64,000 nt of DNA. It comes from RGIG6178 sp045118975. GTDB taxonomy: Bacteria; Bacillota_I; Bacilli_A; RFN20; DUOF01. The stretch's first letter is position 1; each line of letters opens with the position of its first letter. Position numbers and translations under genes: made by a program. The stretch spans positions 1 through 64,000 of the forward strand of contig JBGVCT010000003.1 in assembly GCA_045118975.1 (NCBI GenBank), in the 5' to 3' direction. Shown piece by piece: positions 9,332 to 19,286 of the stretch. The notes beneath the pieces were generated by a model. It made no database searches, was not told the origin of the DNA, and saw only the letters and a program-made list of their open reading frames with translations.

Positions 9332-11401
9332 CTAAGCAATATAGAAAACAAAATCATCTAAATCAACATCATATTCCTCTAGTAAATATTTAATAGAACG
9401 AACAATATCATTAAAACTTCTATTAGTTTCTACAAATATACCTGTATTTAAGATTTCTGCCTCAGACCTTAATTTCGATGGATCACACGATAACATAGGG
9501 GTTGTAGCATTTGTACTTTTCCAATTATTTTGAGCCATATTATATAATTTTTCCGAATCCAATGTATGTAATAATTCAATGAATTTAACAAACATTTCTT
9601 TAACTGTAGATACTTCAACATTTTCACCCAAAAAGATAAAGTTACTAGGTTTTTTACCTGTAAAATCAACAATATCATATACTTTATGACAATTTTCTGT
9701 AGATTTATTTACTTTTTTACCAAAAACATCAGGTAGTTTTAAGTCCTGTAACAGTTTACTGCTCAATCTATCCGCTCTAGAAACGATAGTTTTCTCATTC
9801 CAATGTTCTTTATCTATAATATCTTTGTTTAATAATACAAATTTAGAATTACCTTTTATCAAGTCAACTTTTTCTTTAAATGGTTTATCTGAAAGTTCAC
9901 TATTGTAACCAGTCAATGATAAATTACCTAAAGTGTGTAAATATTTTTCATAAACTAATTCAAAATTATTACCTATTTCTATTTTCCAATCATAATTGTC
10001 TTTGTTTTGAGGCATAATGTGTTCAATAGTTGTAGATGAATCAATTTGAACTTTTTCTTTAATTGTATTAATCCCATTTTCAAGAATTGATAATAAATAT
10101 TTGCATAAATTTCTATTTTTATAAATGTTTTCATTCATTAATTTTTCTTTTAAATTAGTGTCATTCGGAGTTGCATCTTTAGTAGAAGCTAAATCATTAG
10201 CCATAAAAGCATATATAGTATCTAAATATTCCTCTTTGGATTTCTCGGTTTTAAATATTCTTTTATATAAAGTTCTATATAAACCTCTCAATGAATTTGA
10301 TGGAATTCCAACAACTAGTCTTCTTATAGTATAATTTAAATAAAACATTAACACTTGCAATAATATTTCTTCATCAATTAAATTTTCTTCATAATCTGAA
10401 AAAATACTAAATAAAAAAGGATACATTGTTGATTGATTCAAACTTCTAAAAGCAGATAAAATATTATTAATTTCGTCAGAATATTCGTTATTTAAGCCAA
10501 CAAAAGCTTGATAAAATTTAGAATAATATTTTAAATCCTTCATAATTTCTTCGTGACTTAATTTAGAATCATCTGCCCATTTCTTAAATATTTGATATGC
10601 ATTTGCTTCTTTTACTTCACCGACTTTAAAAATAATATATGTTAGGAAATATTTATTAATTTCGTTTTTACCTAATGCTAATTCCATAGGTAACCAATAC
10701 TCTTCAAATAGAAAATCCATATTTAAATCAGTCATTAATAAGTAATTTCTTATTAAATCAGCTAATTTTAAATCTTCCCCTGTTGAATTGATTCTTTCAA
10801 AAATAACTTGCGGGTCATCATTTGGTTCTTTTAAAGAAATCATAACAATTTCTAATTTTTTTAATCCAGAAAGAATATTTTTTACTTTATATCCAGATTC
10901 GATTGCTTTATTGATTAATTGTATAAAATAATCATAATTTATAAAAATGTTAGAAGATTTATTCATTCTTTCTAATTGATTATTCATAAGATAAATAAAC
11001 TGTTCATTATCGCTTTTGATAGGTTTTAATTTCAATTTATTTTTTTCTTGTCTGTTATATTCTCTAGAATTAGATTCGTTAAACAAAAGTCCTTTCAATT
11101 CATCTTTATCAGATTCATCACATTTGTCATATAACGCTTTTAATAAAAGATAAATAGAAGTCATTCTTTGTTGGCCATCAACAATAATAAAATGTTTTAG
11201 ACCGTGTTCCTCATCTTGTTGAACTTGAACAACAGTACCTAAAAAATGTGTTCTGGAATTATCATAGGCTGTAATAACATCATTAAATAGCGCTAAGCAA
11301 TTATCTTTTTTCCAATCATAATTTCTTTGGTAAACAGGTATTTGATATTGTCTTCTATTATCAAACATAGTATCTATAATTTTCTCTGGTTCTGCTTTCA
11401 T
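9332..11401 (-). CDS. DUF262/DUF1524 protein, GmrSD-like modification-dependent nuclease
   Basis: 689 residues. The N-terminal DUF262 domain has the ParB-like nucleotide-binding motif VDGQQR (D75-R79) after 'YQIPVYQRNYDW'. The middle DUF1524 part has the HNH/His-Me-finger motif 'IEHIMPQ' (H461) followed by 'LGNLSLTGYN'. About 150 further residues form a C-terminal domain. Known: GmrS/GmrD fusions restrict DNA with modified (often glucosylated) cytosines and need NTP. AGGAGG lies before the ATG. It is monocistronic with its own promoter and is the gene of the island nearest rlmD. The substrate here is inference. Confidence 0.85.
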   Translation of the reverse strand: MKAEPEKIIDTMFDNRRQYQIPVYQRNYDWKKDNCLALFNDVITAYDNSRTHFLGTVVQVQQDEEHGLKHFIIVDGQQRMTSIYLLLKALYDKCDESDKDELKGLLFNESNSREYNRQEKNKLKLKPIKSDNEQFIYLMNNQLERMNKSSNIFINYDYFIQLINKAIESGYKVKNILSGLKKLEIVMISLKEPNDDPQVIFERINSTGEDLKLADLIRNYLLMTDLNMDFLFEEYWLPMELALGKNEINKYFLTYIIFKVGEVKEANAYQIFKKWADDSKLSHEEIMKDLKYYSKFYQAFVGLNNEYSDEINNILSAFRSLNQSTMYPFLFSIFSDYEENLIDEEILLQVLMFYLNYTIRRLVVGIPSNSLRGLYRTLYKRIFKTEKSKEEYLDTIYAFMANDLASTKDATPNDTNLKEKLMNENIYKNRNLCKYLLSILENGINTIKEKVQIDSSTTIEHIMPQNKDNYDWKIEIGNNFELVYEKYLHTLGNLSLTGYNSELSDKPFKEKVDLIKGNSKFVLLNKDIIDKEHWNEKTIVSRADRLSSKLLQDLKLPDVFGKKVNKSTENCHKVYDIVDFTGKKPSNFIFLGENVEVSTVKEMFVKFIELLHTLDSEKLYNMAQNNWKSTNATTPMLSCDPSKLRSEAEILNTGIFVETNRSFNDIVRSIKYLLEEYDVDLDDFVFYIA

Positions 11402-11428
11402 AAATAAACCTCCTATTAATATGTTACA

Positions 11429-11457
11429 ATTATTTCATACTTATAATATTTCGTCAA
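11429..11457 (-). promoter_or_regulatory. Promoter of the DUF262 gene
   Basis: On the minus strand TTGACG (11452-11457), 17 bases, AATAAT (11429-11434), then AGGAGG and the ATG at 11401. Confidence 0.55.
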
Positions 11458-11505
11458 AATTATTTCTCTTTATAGCGAGGATAATATCATTTCTTTTTCT
11501 TTAAT

Positions 11506-11631
11506 TTACATATTCCCACACTCTAGGTTAGCAACTACACTAACCTTTATGTAGTCTTTTATAGTCTTTTCACGACTTCCATCAATATCTATATTGAAGA
11601 TAAAATGTCTAAAAAATAGTTCAAAACACAT
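11506..11631 (-). pseudogene. Possible coding remnant at the island/core junction
   Basis: A 41-codon open frame (starts MCFELFFRH, ends VANLECGNM) lies just downstream of rlmD on the same strand, and the frame stays open upstream into the end of rlmD. It has no clear ribosome site. Its composition looks more protein-like than the surrounding AT-rich spacer, so it may be the 3' remnant of a gene lost when the island formed. I do not recognise it; it could equally be chance. The rest of 11402-11648 holds only the DUF262 promoter. Confidence 0.25.
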
Positions 11632-11648
11632 AATTTCAGTGTATTTTA

Positions 11649-13001
11649 CTACTTTTTGGCATCCTTTAGACATAGCAACACTATTGTCTCCACATGATAT
11701 GTGTGTGGGAACATATCAACAGGTTGCACCTCTGTTATATTATATAATTCTTTAAGATATGCTAAATCCCTTGCCAAAGTTGAAGGATTACAAGAAATAT
11801 AAACAACTTTTCTAGGTTTTAATTTTAAAACTGACTCAATTAATGATGTATCAAGTCCTTTTCTTGGAGGATCTAAAAATATTACATCTACAGTTTCATT
11901 TGCAATAGATAAATCCACCATAAATCTAGCAGCATCATCACAAACAAATGTTGCATTTTTAATATCATTAATATTTGCATTGTTTTTGGCATCCACAATA
12001 GCTTCTTTTACTATTTCTACCCCCAAAACTCTATTAACATGTTTACTAGCAATTAAACCAATAGTTCCTATACCACAATAAGTATCAATAATTAGATCAT
12101 TTTTATCTAATTTTGCCATTTCGATTGCTTTAGAATATAGCACTTCAGTTTGTGTTGGATTCACTTGGTAGAAAGACTTACTTGATATCTTAAATTTAAC
12201 ACCTAATATATAATCTTCTATATATCCCTTACCAAATAGAGTAAATTCTTTTTCCCCCAATATAACATTTGTATCTCTATGATTTATATTTTGAACAATA
12301 GTTTTAACTGAAGGGAACTTCTTTAATAATTCCTTAACAAGTAACTTTCTATTTGGAAAGTTATCCACATTAGTAACCAAAACTATCATCGCTTCATTTG
12401 TATGAACTCCAACTCTAACAAGCACATGTCTTATAACACCTTTTCTTTTATCCTCATCATATGCCTCAATTTTGAACTTAGTCATTAATTCCTTTGTGTA
12501 TTGCAAAACCTCATCTGCCAATGTTGTTTGAATTAAGCATTTATCAAATTGAACCACATCGTGTGTATCTTGCTTATAAAAACCATATCTTATCTTTCCT
12601 TTTTTACTAGAAAATGGCACTTGAGTTTTATTTCTATAATTATATGGCACTTCCATCCCTAAAGTATCATTAACTTCCATATTAATATGACCTATTTTAG
12701 CAAGACATTCTTTTACGTGTTCTTTTTTAAACGCTAATTGTGAAGCATAATCCATATGTTGAAGTGCACATCCTCCACATTCTTTAAAAAATCTACATTT
12801 TGGTGTAACCCTATTTGGCTCGGTTTTAATAAACTCTTTAACCACACCTAAGGTTTGATTGTTGCTTTTATGAACAATTTCAACTTTTGCTTTTTCCCCA
12901 CGTATTATATTAGGAACAAAAACAGTTACCCCCTCGCCCTTTACAATACCTTTGCCATCATAAGTATAGTCAACACATTCTCCTATAATAAACTTATTCA
13001 C
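11649..13001 (-). CDS. rlmD: 23S rRNA (uracil-5-)-methyltransferase, RlmD/RlmCD (RumA) type
   Basis: 450 residues. It has an N-terminal TRAM domain (1-60), iron-sulfur cysteines C69, C75 and C78 in 'CRFFKECGGC', and a SAM-dependent methyltransferase domain with 'DTYCGIGTIGL'. It also has 'DPPRKGLD' and the catalytic cysteine in 'YISCNPSTLARDL'. It makes 5-methyluridine in 23S rRNA; in Bacilli one enzyme often modifies two sites (RlmCD). The start is GTG at 13001, with AGGTGA 6 bases upstream. It is divergent from the VirD4 gene. The defence island begins directly after its 3' end. Confidence 0.92.
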   Translation of the reverse strand: MNKFIIGECVDYTYDGKGIVKGEGVTVFVPNIIRGEKAKVEIVHKSNNQTLGVVKEFIKTEPNRVTPKCRFFKECGGCALQHMDYASQLAFKKEHVKECLAKIGHINMEVNDTLGMEVPYNYRNKTQVPFSSKKGKIRYGFYKQDTHDVVQFDKCLIQTTLADEVLQYTKELMTKFKIEAYDEDKRKGVIRHVLVRVGVHTNEAMIVLVTNVDNFPNRKLLVKELLKKFPSVKTIVQNINHRDTNVILGEKEFTLFGKGYIEDYILGVKFKISSKSFYQVNPTQTEVLYSKAIEMAKLDKNDLIIDTYCGIGTIGLIASKHVNRVLGVEIVKEAIVDAKNNANINDIKNATFVCDDAARFMVDLSIANETVDVIFLDPPRKGLDTSLIESVLKLKPRKVVYISCNPSTLARDLAYLKELYNITEVQPVDMFPHTYHVETIVLLCLKDAKK

Positions 13002-13035
13002 AATAATTCACCTCTTAACAAAAAAAAACTAATAA

Positions 13036-13066
13036 TTGTTTAAATTATCTCCGTTTATATTATAAT
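13036..13066 (+). promoter_or_regulatory. Probable promoter of the VirD4-like gene
   Basis: TATAAT at 13061-13066, 25 bases before the ATG, with a poor TTGTTT-like -35 about 19 bases upstream. Confidence 0.45.
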
Positions 13067-13090
13067 ATAAACGTAAAGGATGTGTTAATT

Positions 13091-15448
13091 ATGGCCGAGA
13101 AAAAAGAAAAGAAAAAAGGCGGTTTTCTAGGTAAACTGCTTATAGTGCTATTTATTTCTGGCGGTTTAGGTTTTGCTTTGGCTTATTTCTTGGAAGATTT
13201 TATTCCAGCTGAATTCAATTTTGGTGCCCAACTTGTGGATGATGAATTTATTGGATTAGTCATTACATGTAGTGTAGTTATGTTATTCTTGTGTGGAATG
13301 ATTGGTCTATTCTCAGTTACAAAAACCTCTGATGGAGGTACACCAAAGCAAATGACTAGAGGTGACTATGATGTTAACTCTGACCAAAAAGGTAGTGCTA
13401 GATGGTTAACTGATAAAGAAGTAGATCATTTATTCCCTAAAGTTGCCTATGATGATGCCCACAAATATGAAATAAATGGTTTCGTTGTTCAAACAAAAAG
13501 AGTTGGTAACAAAACATACGCCAACTATAGAGGCGGATACCACTGTTTGATTATCGGTTCTACTGGATCTGGTAAAACTATTCGTTTCGTTATTCCAACT
13601 ATGCAATTATTAGGTAGAAGTAAGTCTCACCCATCAGTTGTTGTAACTGACCCTAAAGGTGAACTTTACGCTTCTCAAACAAAATTATACAAAGCTAATG
13701 GTTATGATGTTATTTCTATAAACCTTCGTGAAGGTATGAAGAAATCAAGTTGTTGGAACCCATGTCATATGGCATATGCAGAATACCAAGAAGCTTTAGT
13801 TCAAAAGGATTTAATTAAAAGACATACTGACAAAGTTGAATCTTATCCTAAATTACAATTAGCTGGTGATAAAAGCGCATTCAATGAAGTATGGTTTGAG
13901 TTTGGTGGTTATGCCTTTTCTAATATGAAAGATGCAATGATTGAAGCTGAAAGAAAATCTCTTTCTTTAAAATCAAAAGCACAAGAATCAATTTCAGACT
14001 TATGTGACACTGTATATGCAGAATCTCAAAGAAAAGCAAACGACCCATATTGGGTAAAATCTGGTAAGAGTATGGTTCAAGGTTTATTGCTTGCTATGCT
14101 TGAAGATAGTGAAATCAGAGATTTAGGTATTACAGAACAAAGATTTAACCTTGGTACTATTTATTCAATCCTTTCATTAAGAGTAGATTTATTAAAGTCT
14201 TATTTTAATATAAGAGATGCATCAAGTAATGCGAAGAGAATTGCTGCTGCTGCAGTTAATGCTCCTGAAAGTGGAACTAGAGAATCTATTATCTCTACTG
14301 CTTTAGCAGATCTTACTTCATTCGCTGACCCTGATATTCAATACATAACATGTAACAATGATATCGATTTCAAAGATATCGGTAGAAGACCTACAGTTGT
14401 ATTCTTAATCATCCCTGATGAAAAAGAAAACAGACACGTGTTCGCTTCATTATTTATTACTCAAGCTTATAAAGCCCTAGTAGAACTCGCTAGTGGACCT
14501 GAAGGAAAAGATGGTAAATGTCCTTCTCCAGTAAACTTCATTATTGATGAATTTGCAAACATGCCAGTTATTCCAGGTATGGATAACAAGATTACTGTTG
14601 CTAGATCAAGAGGAATTTCATTCATGCTTATTATTCAAGCATTATCTCAATTAAACGCAAAATATACTGCTGATGTAGCAAAAATTATTAGTTCTAACTG
14701 TAACATGCAAGTGTTCCTAGCAAGTAACGACAATGAAACTGCTGAATACTTCTCTAAGATTTGTGGTGAAAAAACTACAAGAGAAAAGAACGTTTCTGTA
14801 TCTCAAGAAGGAAAAGAAAGTATATCTTACTCTCTTGCTTCAAGAGCTCTTATTAAACCTGAAGAATTATTAACATTAAGCGAAGGTACTTCAATTGTAA
14901 AACTATTACGTGAACAACCTGCAAAACTTCACCAAGTAGAATTCTGGAAAGACTCTTCTTATATTAAGGGTGAACAAAAAATTGATGTTAAATGGAATCC
15001 TAAAGTATTCACATTCGATGTTGATGGATATTATGATATTGCACTACGTTGCCAATATGATGCAATGTATAAGATTGATAAGTTAGATAAATATGCAATT
15101 CAAAAAACACCAGATATTAATTTTGATGATGATGACGATGATGATTTTGGTGCAGCATCAAGTGGTGGTGATGATGATACATCTTTCACTAACATGGAAA
15201 TTGATAACCAAGCACTAGATGACTTAAACGTTGATGAATGGCTAAAAGATGCAGACTTTAGTTGGGATTCACTATTTGAAGATGATGATTTAACTAAGCC
15301 AACTGAACCAATAGCTACTACAGCAGATATTGTAAATGCTGCAGAGCAAAATAAAGGTCTATTAAATGAACAAACTCAAGTTACTGATGTAAGCAATCTT
15401 GAAGATTGGAGAGAATTATTCGATACTAGATCAAATGTTAATTTCTAA
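13091..15448 (+). CDS. VirD4/TraG-type type IV coupling ATPase
   Basis: 785 residues from the ATG at 13091. I chose this over the GTG at 13082 because AAAGGA ends at 13080, giving 10-base rather than 1-base spacing. There are two N-terminal membrane segments (about 10-35 and 50-80). Walker A GSTGSGKT is at 156-163, followed by the family's 'VVTDPKGELY'. Walker B 'FIIDEFANMP' has D486-E487, with an 'LSQLNAKY' sensor region after it. The last ~108 residues are strongly acidic (Asp runs) and probably cytosolic. Known: VirD4 proteins recruit DNA or protein substrates to a type IV secretion channel. It stands alone between rlmD and ppdK, about 20 kb from the other channel genes. Confidence 0.93.
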   Translation: MAEKKEKKKGGFLGKLLIVLFISGGLGFALAYFLEDFIPAEFNFGAQLVDDEFIGLVITCSVVMLFLCGMIGLFSVTKTSDGGTPKQMTRGDYDVNSDQKGSARWLTDKEVDHLFPKVAYDDAHKYEINGFVVQTKRVGNKTYANYRGGYHCLIIGSTGSGKTIRFVIPTMQLLGRSKSHPSVVVTDPKGELYASQTKLYKANGYDVISINLREGMKKSSCWNPCHMAYAEYQEALVQKDLIKRHTDKVESYPKLQLAGDKSAFNEVWFEFGGYAFSNMKDAMIEAERKSLSLKSKAQESISDLCDTVYAESQRKANDPYWVKSGKSMVQGLLLAMLEDSEIRDLGITEQRFNLGTIYSILSLRVDLLKSYFNIRDASSNAKRIAAAAVNAPESGTRESIISTALADLTSFADPDIQYITCNNDIDFKDIGRRPTVVFLIIPDEKENRHVFASLFITQAYKALVELASGPEGKDGKCPSPVNFIIDEFANMPVIPGMDNKITVARSRGISFMLIIQALSQLNAKYTADVAKIISSNCNMQVFLASNDNETAEYFSKICGEKTTREKNVSVSQEGKESISYSLASRALIKPEELLTLSEGTSIVKLLREQPAKLHQVEFWKDSSYIKGEQKIDVKWNPKVFTFDVDGYYDIALRCQYDAMYKIDKLDKYAIQKTPDINFDDDDDDDFGAASSGGDDDTSFTNMEIDNQALDDLNVDEWLKDADFSWDSLFEDDDLTKPTEPIATTADIVNAAEQNKGLLNEQTQVTDVSNLEDWRELFDTRSNVNF

Positions 15449-15458
15449 TTAACAAACT

Positions 15459-15483
15459 AAAGCTCCTACTTGGAGCTTTTTAT
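15459..15483 (+). terminator. Terminator of the VirD4-like gene
   Basis: AAAGCTCC pairs with GGAGCTTT across TACTT, then a T-run. Confidence 0.85.
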
Positions 15484-15500
15484 TTTACTTTATATATAAC

Positions 15501-15528
15501 AAAAAAAGCTCATGAATATTTCATGAGC
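15501..15528 (-). terminator. Terminator of ppdK
   Basis: GCTCATGA pairs with TCATGAGC; on the minus strand it is followed by a run of seven T. Confidence 0.85.
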
Positions 15529-15562
15529 AATTTTTAATTTCATATAATTTATATTTAACTAC

Positions 15563-18190
15563 TTATTTATTTTTGATTGCAGCTTGAGCAGCAGCTAATC
15601 TAGCGATTGGTACTCTATATGGTGAGCAAGATACATAAGTTAATCCAACCTTATGGAAGAATTCTATAGAAGTAGGATCTCCTCCATGTTCTCCACATAC
15701 ACCTAGCTTGATATTACTTCTTGTAGCTTTACCCTTGTTTACAGCGATTTCTACAAGTTTTCCAGTTCCTTCGATATCGAATCTTTGGAATGGGTCATTT
15801 AAGTAAATTTTCTTATCTGTGTAATCTTTTATAAATTTACCTGCGTCATCTCTTGAGAATCCAAATGTCATTTGAGTTAAGTCATTTGTACCAAATGAGA
15901 AGAACTCTGCTTCTTTAGCAATTTCATCAGCGTTTACACAAGCTCTTGGCAACTCAATCATTGTACCTACTTTGTATACCATATCGCTGTTTGCTTCTTT
16001 AATAATAGAATCAGCAGTTTCTACTACTACAGCTTTAACATATTCTAATTCTTTTAAATCACCAACAAGTGGAATCATAATTTCAGGAACAATATCATAT
16101 CCTGTTTCTTTTCTTACATTTAAAGCAGCCTCAATAACAGCTCTTGTTTGCATCTTAGCAATTTCAGGATATGTAACAGCTAATCTACATCCTCTGTGTC
16201 CCATCATTGGGTTGAATTCGTGTAATGAATCGATAACTTCATGTAATTCCTTAACTGTTATATTAAGTTCTTTAGAAATCTCTTCGATTTCAACTTCTTC
16301 TTTAGGAAGGAATTCATGTAGAGGTGGGTCTAGATATCTGATTGTAACTGGACAACCTTCCATTGCTTTGAATAATCCTTCGAAGTCACTTCTTTGCATT
16401 GGAAGTAACTTAGCTAAAGCAGCTTCTCTTTGCTCTACGCTTCTAGCAACGATCATTTCTCTCATTGCTTTAATTCTGTCAGCTTCGAAGAACATATGTT
16501 CTGTTCTACAAAGACCAATACCTTCAGCACCAAATTCTCTTGCTTGCTTAGCATCTCTTGGTGTATCAGCATTTGTTCTAACACCTAATGTTTTAAATTC
16601 ATTAGCCCAGTTCATTACTCTTTCAAAGTTTCCACTTATAGTAGCAGGAACTGTAGCGATTTGTCCTAAGTAAATATTACCTGTACTTCCATCAAGAGAA
16701 ATATAATCTCCCTCTTTGATTGTTTCGCCATTTAATGTGAAGTATTTTTCTTCTTCGTGCATAGCGATTTCTCCACAACCAGCAACACAACAAGTACCCA
16801 TACCTCTAGCAACAACAGCAGCGTGGCTAGTCATACCACCTCTAACTGTAAGAACACCTTGAGCTACGTGCATACCTTCGATATCTTCTGGTGAAGTTTC
16901 TAATCTTACAAGGATTACTTTTTGTTTCTTTTCTTCTACCCATTTAACAGCTTCCTCAGCAGTGAATACTACAGCACCACATGCAGCACCTGGAGATGCA
17001 GGTAAAGCTCTTGCTAATGCTTTTGTATTCTTTAATACATTAGTATCAAATGTTGGGTGAAGTAAGTTATCTAATTGCTTAGGTTCGATTTGAAGTAAAG
17101 CTTCTTCTTTAGTAACTAAACCTTCATCATACATATCACATGCGATTTGAAGAGCAGCTTGAGCTGTTCTCTTACCATTTCTTGTTTGAAGCATATAAAG
17201 TTTTTCATTTTCAATTGTAAACTCCATATCTTGCATGTTCTTATAATGTTTTTCTAATGTTTTTGCAGTATTTACAAATTGTTCATATGCACTTGGCATA
17301 ACTTCTTTTAATTCTTCAATTCCCATTGGAGTTCTAACACCAGCAACAACGTCTTCACCTTGTGCATTAATTAAGAATTCTCCATATAGTTTGTTTTCAC
17401 CAGTAGATGGGTTTCTAGAGAAGGCAACACCTGTAGCACATCTATCTCCTCTATTACCGAATACCATCATTTGTACATTTACTGCAGTACCCCATTCATG
17501 AGGAATTTCATTCATTTGTCTATAATAGATAGCTCTTGGGTTGTTCCATGATTTGAATACAGCCTCGATTGCAGTCATTAATTGTACTTTTGGATCTGTT
17601 GGGAAATCTTCTCCCTTTGTATCTTTATAGTATTGTTTGAATAATCTTACTAATTCTTTGAAGTCATCTGCAGTTAACTCATTATCAAGTTTAACTCCTT
17701 TTTCTTCTTTCATTTTATCGATAATTCTTTCAAAACTAGACTTTGGTAATCCAATAACAACATCACTATACATTTGAATGAATCTTCTATAAGAGTCATA
17801 TGCAAATTGTGCATTACCTGTTAATTCAATTAAAGTTTCAACGATTTCATCATTGATACCTAAGTTTAAAACAGTGTCCATCATACCAGGCATTGATACT
17901 CTAGCACCACTTCTTACTGATAATAATAATGGATTGTTTTTATCTCCTAATTTCTTACCAACACTATTTTCAAATTTTTCTAATGCTACTAAAACTTCTT
18001 CTCTGATTTCTGGATGTAATGTTTCATTATCATCATAGTATCTAACACAAGCTTCAGTAGAAATTGTGAATCCACCTGGAACTGGTAAACCAATGCTTGT
18101 CATCTCTGCTAATCCAGCACCTTTACCACCAAGCGTATTTCTCATACTAGCGTTTCCTTCGCTAAATAAGTAAACATATTTTTTAGCCAT
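15563..18190 (-). CDS. ppdK: Pyruvate, phosphate dikinase
   Basis: 875 residues, the usual length. The N-terminal ATP-grasp domain has 'LGGKGAGLAEMTSIGLPVPGGF', the central phosphohistidine domain has 'GGMTSHAAVVARGMG' (His is phosphorylated), and the C-terminal PEP/pyruvate barrel has 'GLCRTEHMFF' and the catalytic cysteine in 'GVCGEHGGDP'. It interconverts pyruvate + ATP + phosphate with PEP + AMP + pyrophosphate in the cytosol. It typically serves glycolysis with pyrophosphate or gluconeogenesis in fermentative anaerobes. It starts 46 bases after whiA and may be read with it. GGGAG lies before the ATG. Confidence 0.97.
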   Translation of the reverse strand: MAKKYVYLFSEGNASMRNTLGGKGAGLAEMTSIGLPVPGGFTISTEACVRYYDDNETLHPEIREEVLVALEKFENSVGKKLGDKNNPLLLSVRSGARVSMPGMMDTVLNLGINDEIVETLIELTGNAQFAYDSYRRFIQMYSDVVIGLPKSSFERIIDKMKEEKGVKLDNELTADDFKELVRLFKQYYKDTKGEDFPTDPKVQLMTAIEAVFKSWNNPRAIYYRQMNEIPHEWGTAVNVQMMVFGNRGDRCATGVAFSRNPSTGENKLYGEFLINAQGEDVVAGVRTPMGIEELKEVMPSAYEQFVNTAKTLEKHYKNMQDMEFTIENEKLYMLQTRNGKRTAQAALQIACDMYDEGLVTKEEALLQIEPKQLDNLLHPTFDTNVLKNTKALARALPASPGAACGAVVFTAEEAVKWVEEKKQKVILVRLETSPEDIEGMHVAQGVLTVRGGMTSHAAVVARGMGTCCVAGCGEIAMHEEEKYFTLNGETIKEGDYISLDGSTGNIYLGQIATVPATISGNFERVMNWANEFKTLGVRTNADTPRDAKQAREFGAEGIGLCRTEHMFFEADRIKAMREMIVARSVEQREAALAKLLPMQRSDFEGLFKAMEGCPVTIRYLDPPLHEFLPKEEVEIEEISKELNITVKELHEVIDSLHEFNPMMGHRGCRLAVTYPEIAKMQTRAVIEAALNVRKETGYDIVPEIMIPLVGDLKELEYVKAVVVETADSIIKEANSDMVYKVGTMIELPRACVNADEIAKEAEFFSFGTNDLTQMTFGFSRDDAGKFIKDYTDKKIYLNDPFQRFDIEGTGKLVEIAVNKGKATRSNIKLGVCGEHGGDPTSIEFFHKVGLTYVSCSPYRVPIARLAAAQAAIKNK

Positions 18191-18236
18191 GTTTTATTTC
18201 TCCCTCCATAACATTTTTATTATATTATTTATGCCT

Positions 18237-19178
18237 TTACTCCTCAATATTATTGGCTATTTCTTTTATTTTTCTAAGACGATGATTTATACCACTTTTG
18301 CTAACATTAGTCCCATATAAAGAATTGAATATGTCAGCAATTTCTTGCATATTAGCTTCTGGGTTTTCTTTTCTTATACTTATAATTTTTTTATCCTTTT
18401 CATCAAGGAGATATTCTTTAGAGTGGGCATATATCTTTTCTATGTACTCTAATTGAGTATTCGCAGATTTTATGGTTTTAACCTCATTTGATACCTCACA
18501 TATAGTTAATCTATTATTTGAGTTCCAATAATCTTTATTTATTCTCTCTTCTTCAAAATCCAAAACACAGTTATTTGCGTTAATAATTCTTAGGAAGTCA
18601 CTAATTTCTTCACTCTTTTTAATATAAACCACATAGACATTTCTTCTTTTAATAATTTTTGCATTAAGCTCAAATTTAGAAATAATTTTAGTTAGAAATT
18701 CAGCATGCTTATCACTATGAGTTGTTATCTCTAAATGATAATTTTTGCTTACAGGGTCATTTACACTACCACTCGCTAAAAAACTTCCCATCAAGTAGGC
18801 TCTTAAATCTCCTGTATTCTTCAAAATATCTTTGTTTGGATTATGATCTAATTTACCATTTTTATAAATTTGTAAATCTTCAAGAATCTCGATCCCTCTA
18901 TTACCAACTTGTAATAAATAAACATTATTCTTCTTTAGTTTCATTTTTTTAGCTACAAGAATTCTAGCGTCAACATTGTATAAATCCTTAATTATCACAA
19001 ATAACAATTTTGCAATCTTGGCATTTTCACTTCTTATTTCTAAAGCGACTCCACCCTTACCCATAGAGATTGTTCCATTTATTCTAGCAAGCGATGATAA
19101 TAATGCTTTTTTTTCGCCATCATTAGCAAACTCATATCTAACTATTTCTTCTTTAACATCTATTGAAAAAGACATCAT
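18237..19178 (-). CDS. whiA: DNA-binding protein WhiA
   Basis: 313 residues. An N-terminal LAGLIDADG-derived fold ('GSFLASGSVNDP') is followed by a C-terminal helix-turn-helix ('MQEIADIFNSLYGTNVSKSGINHRLRKI'-type region, about 275-305). Known: WhiA regulates sporulation in actinomycetes and affects cell division and chromosome segregation in Bacillus. AAGGAG lies upstream of two adjacent ATG codons; either may be used. In most Firmicutes whiA follows yvcJ-yvcK, but here it stands alone upstream of ppdK and divergent from the SUKH gene. Confidence 0.93.
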   Translation of the reverse strand: MMSFSIDVKEEIVRYEFANDGEKKALLSSLARINGTISMGKGGVALEIRSENAKIAKLLFVIIKDLYNVDARILVAKKMKLKKNNVYLLQVGNRGIEILEDLQIYKNGKLDHNPNKDILKNTGDLRAYLMGSFLASGSVNDPVSKNYHLEITTHSDKHAEFLTKIISKFELNAKIIKRRNVYVVYIKKSEEISDFLRIINANNCVLDFEEERINKDYWNSNNRLTICEVSNEVKTIKSANTQLEYIEKIYAHSKEYLLDEKDKKIISIRKENPEANMQEIADIFNSLYGTNVSKSGINHRLRKIKEIANNIEE

Positions 19179-19286
19179 TAACCACTCCTTCTAGTATTCT
19201 ACCACAAATACTACTTTTTTAGGCTTTAAATAGTGAAAATTTAGATATAATAAAGTATACTATTATAAAAAGTGAGGTAATGAATT

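Noticed and set aside
1..11401. Prophage or ICE core genes in the defence island
   Set aside because: No integrase, portal, terminase, relaxase or replication gene is visible; the island may continue left of the window.
13082..13090. GTG at 13082 as the VirD4 start
   Set aside because: AAAGGA would be only one base from it; the ATG at 13091 has proper spacing.
15972..16673. 233-residue frame antisense to ppdK
   Set aside because: Shadow of a highly conserved gene; no ribosome site, promoter or known domain.
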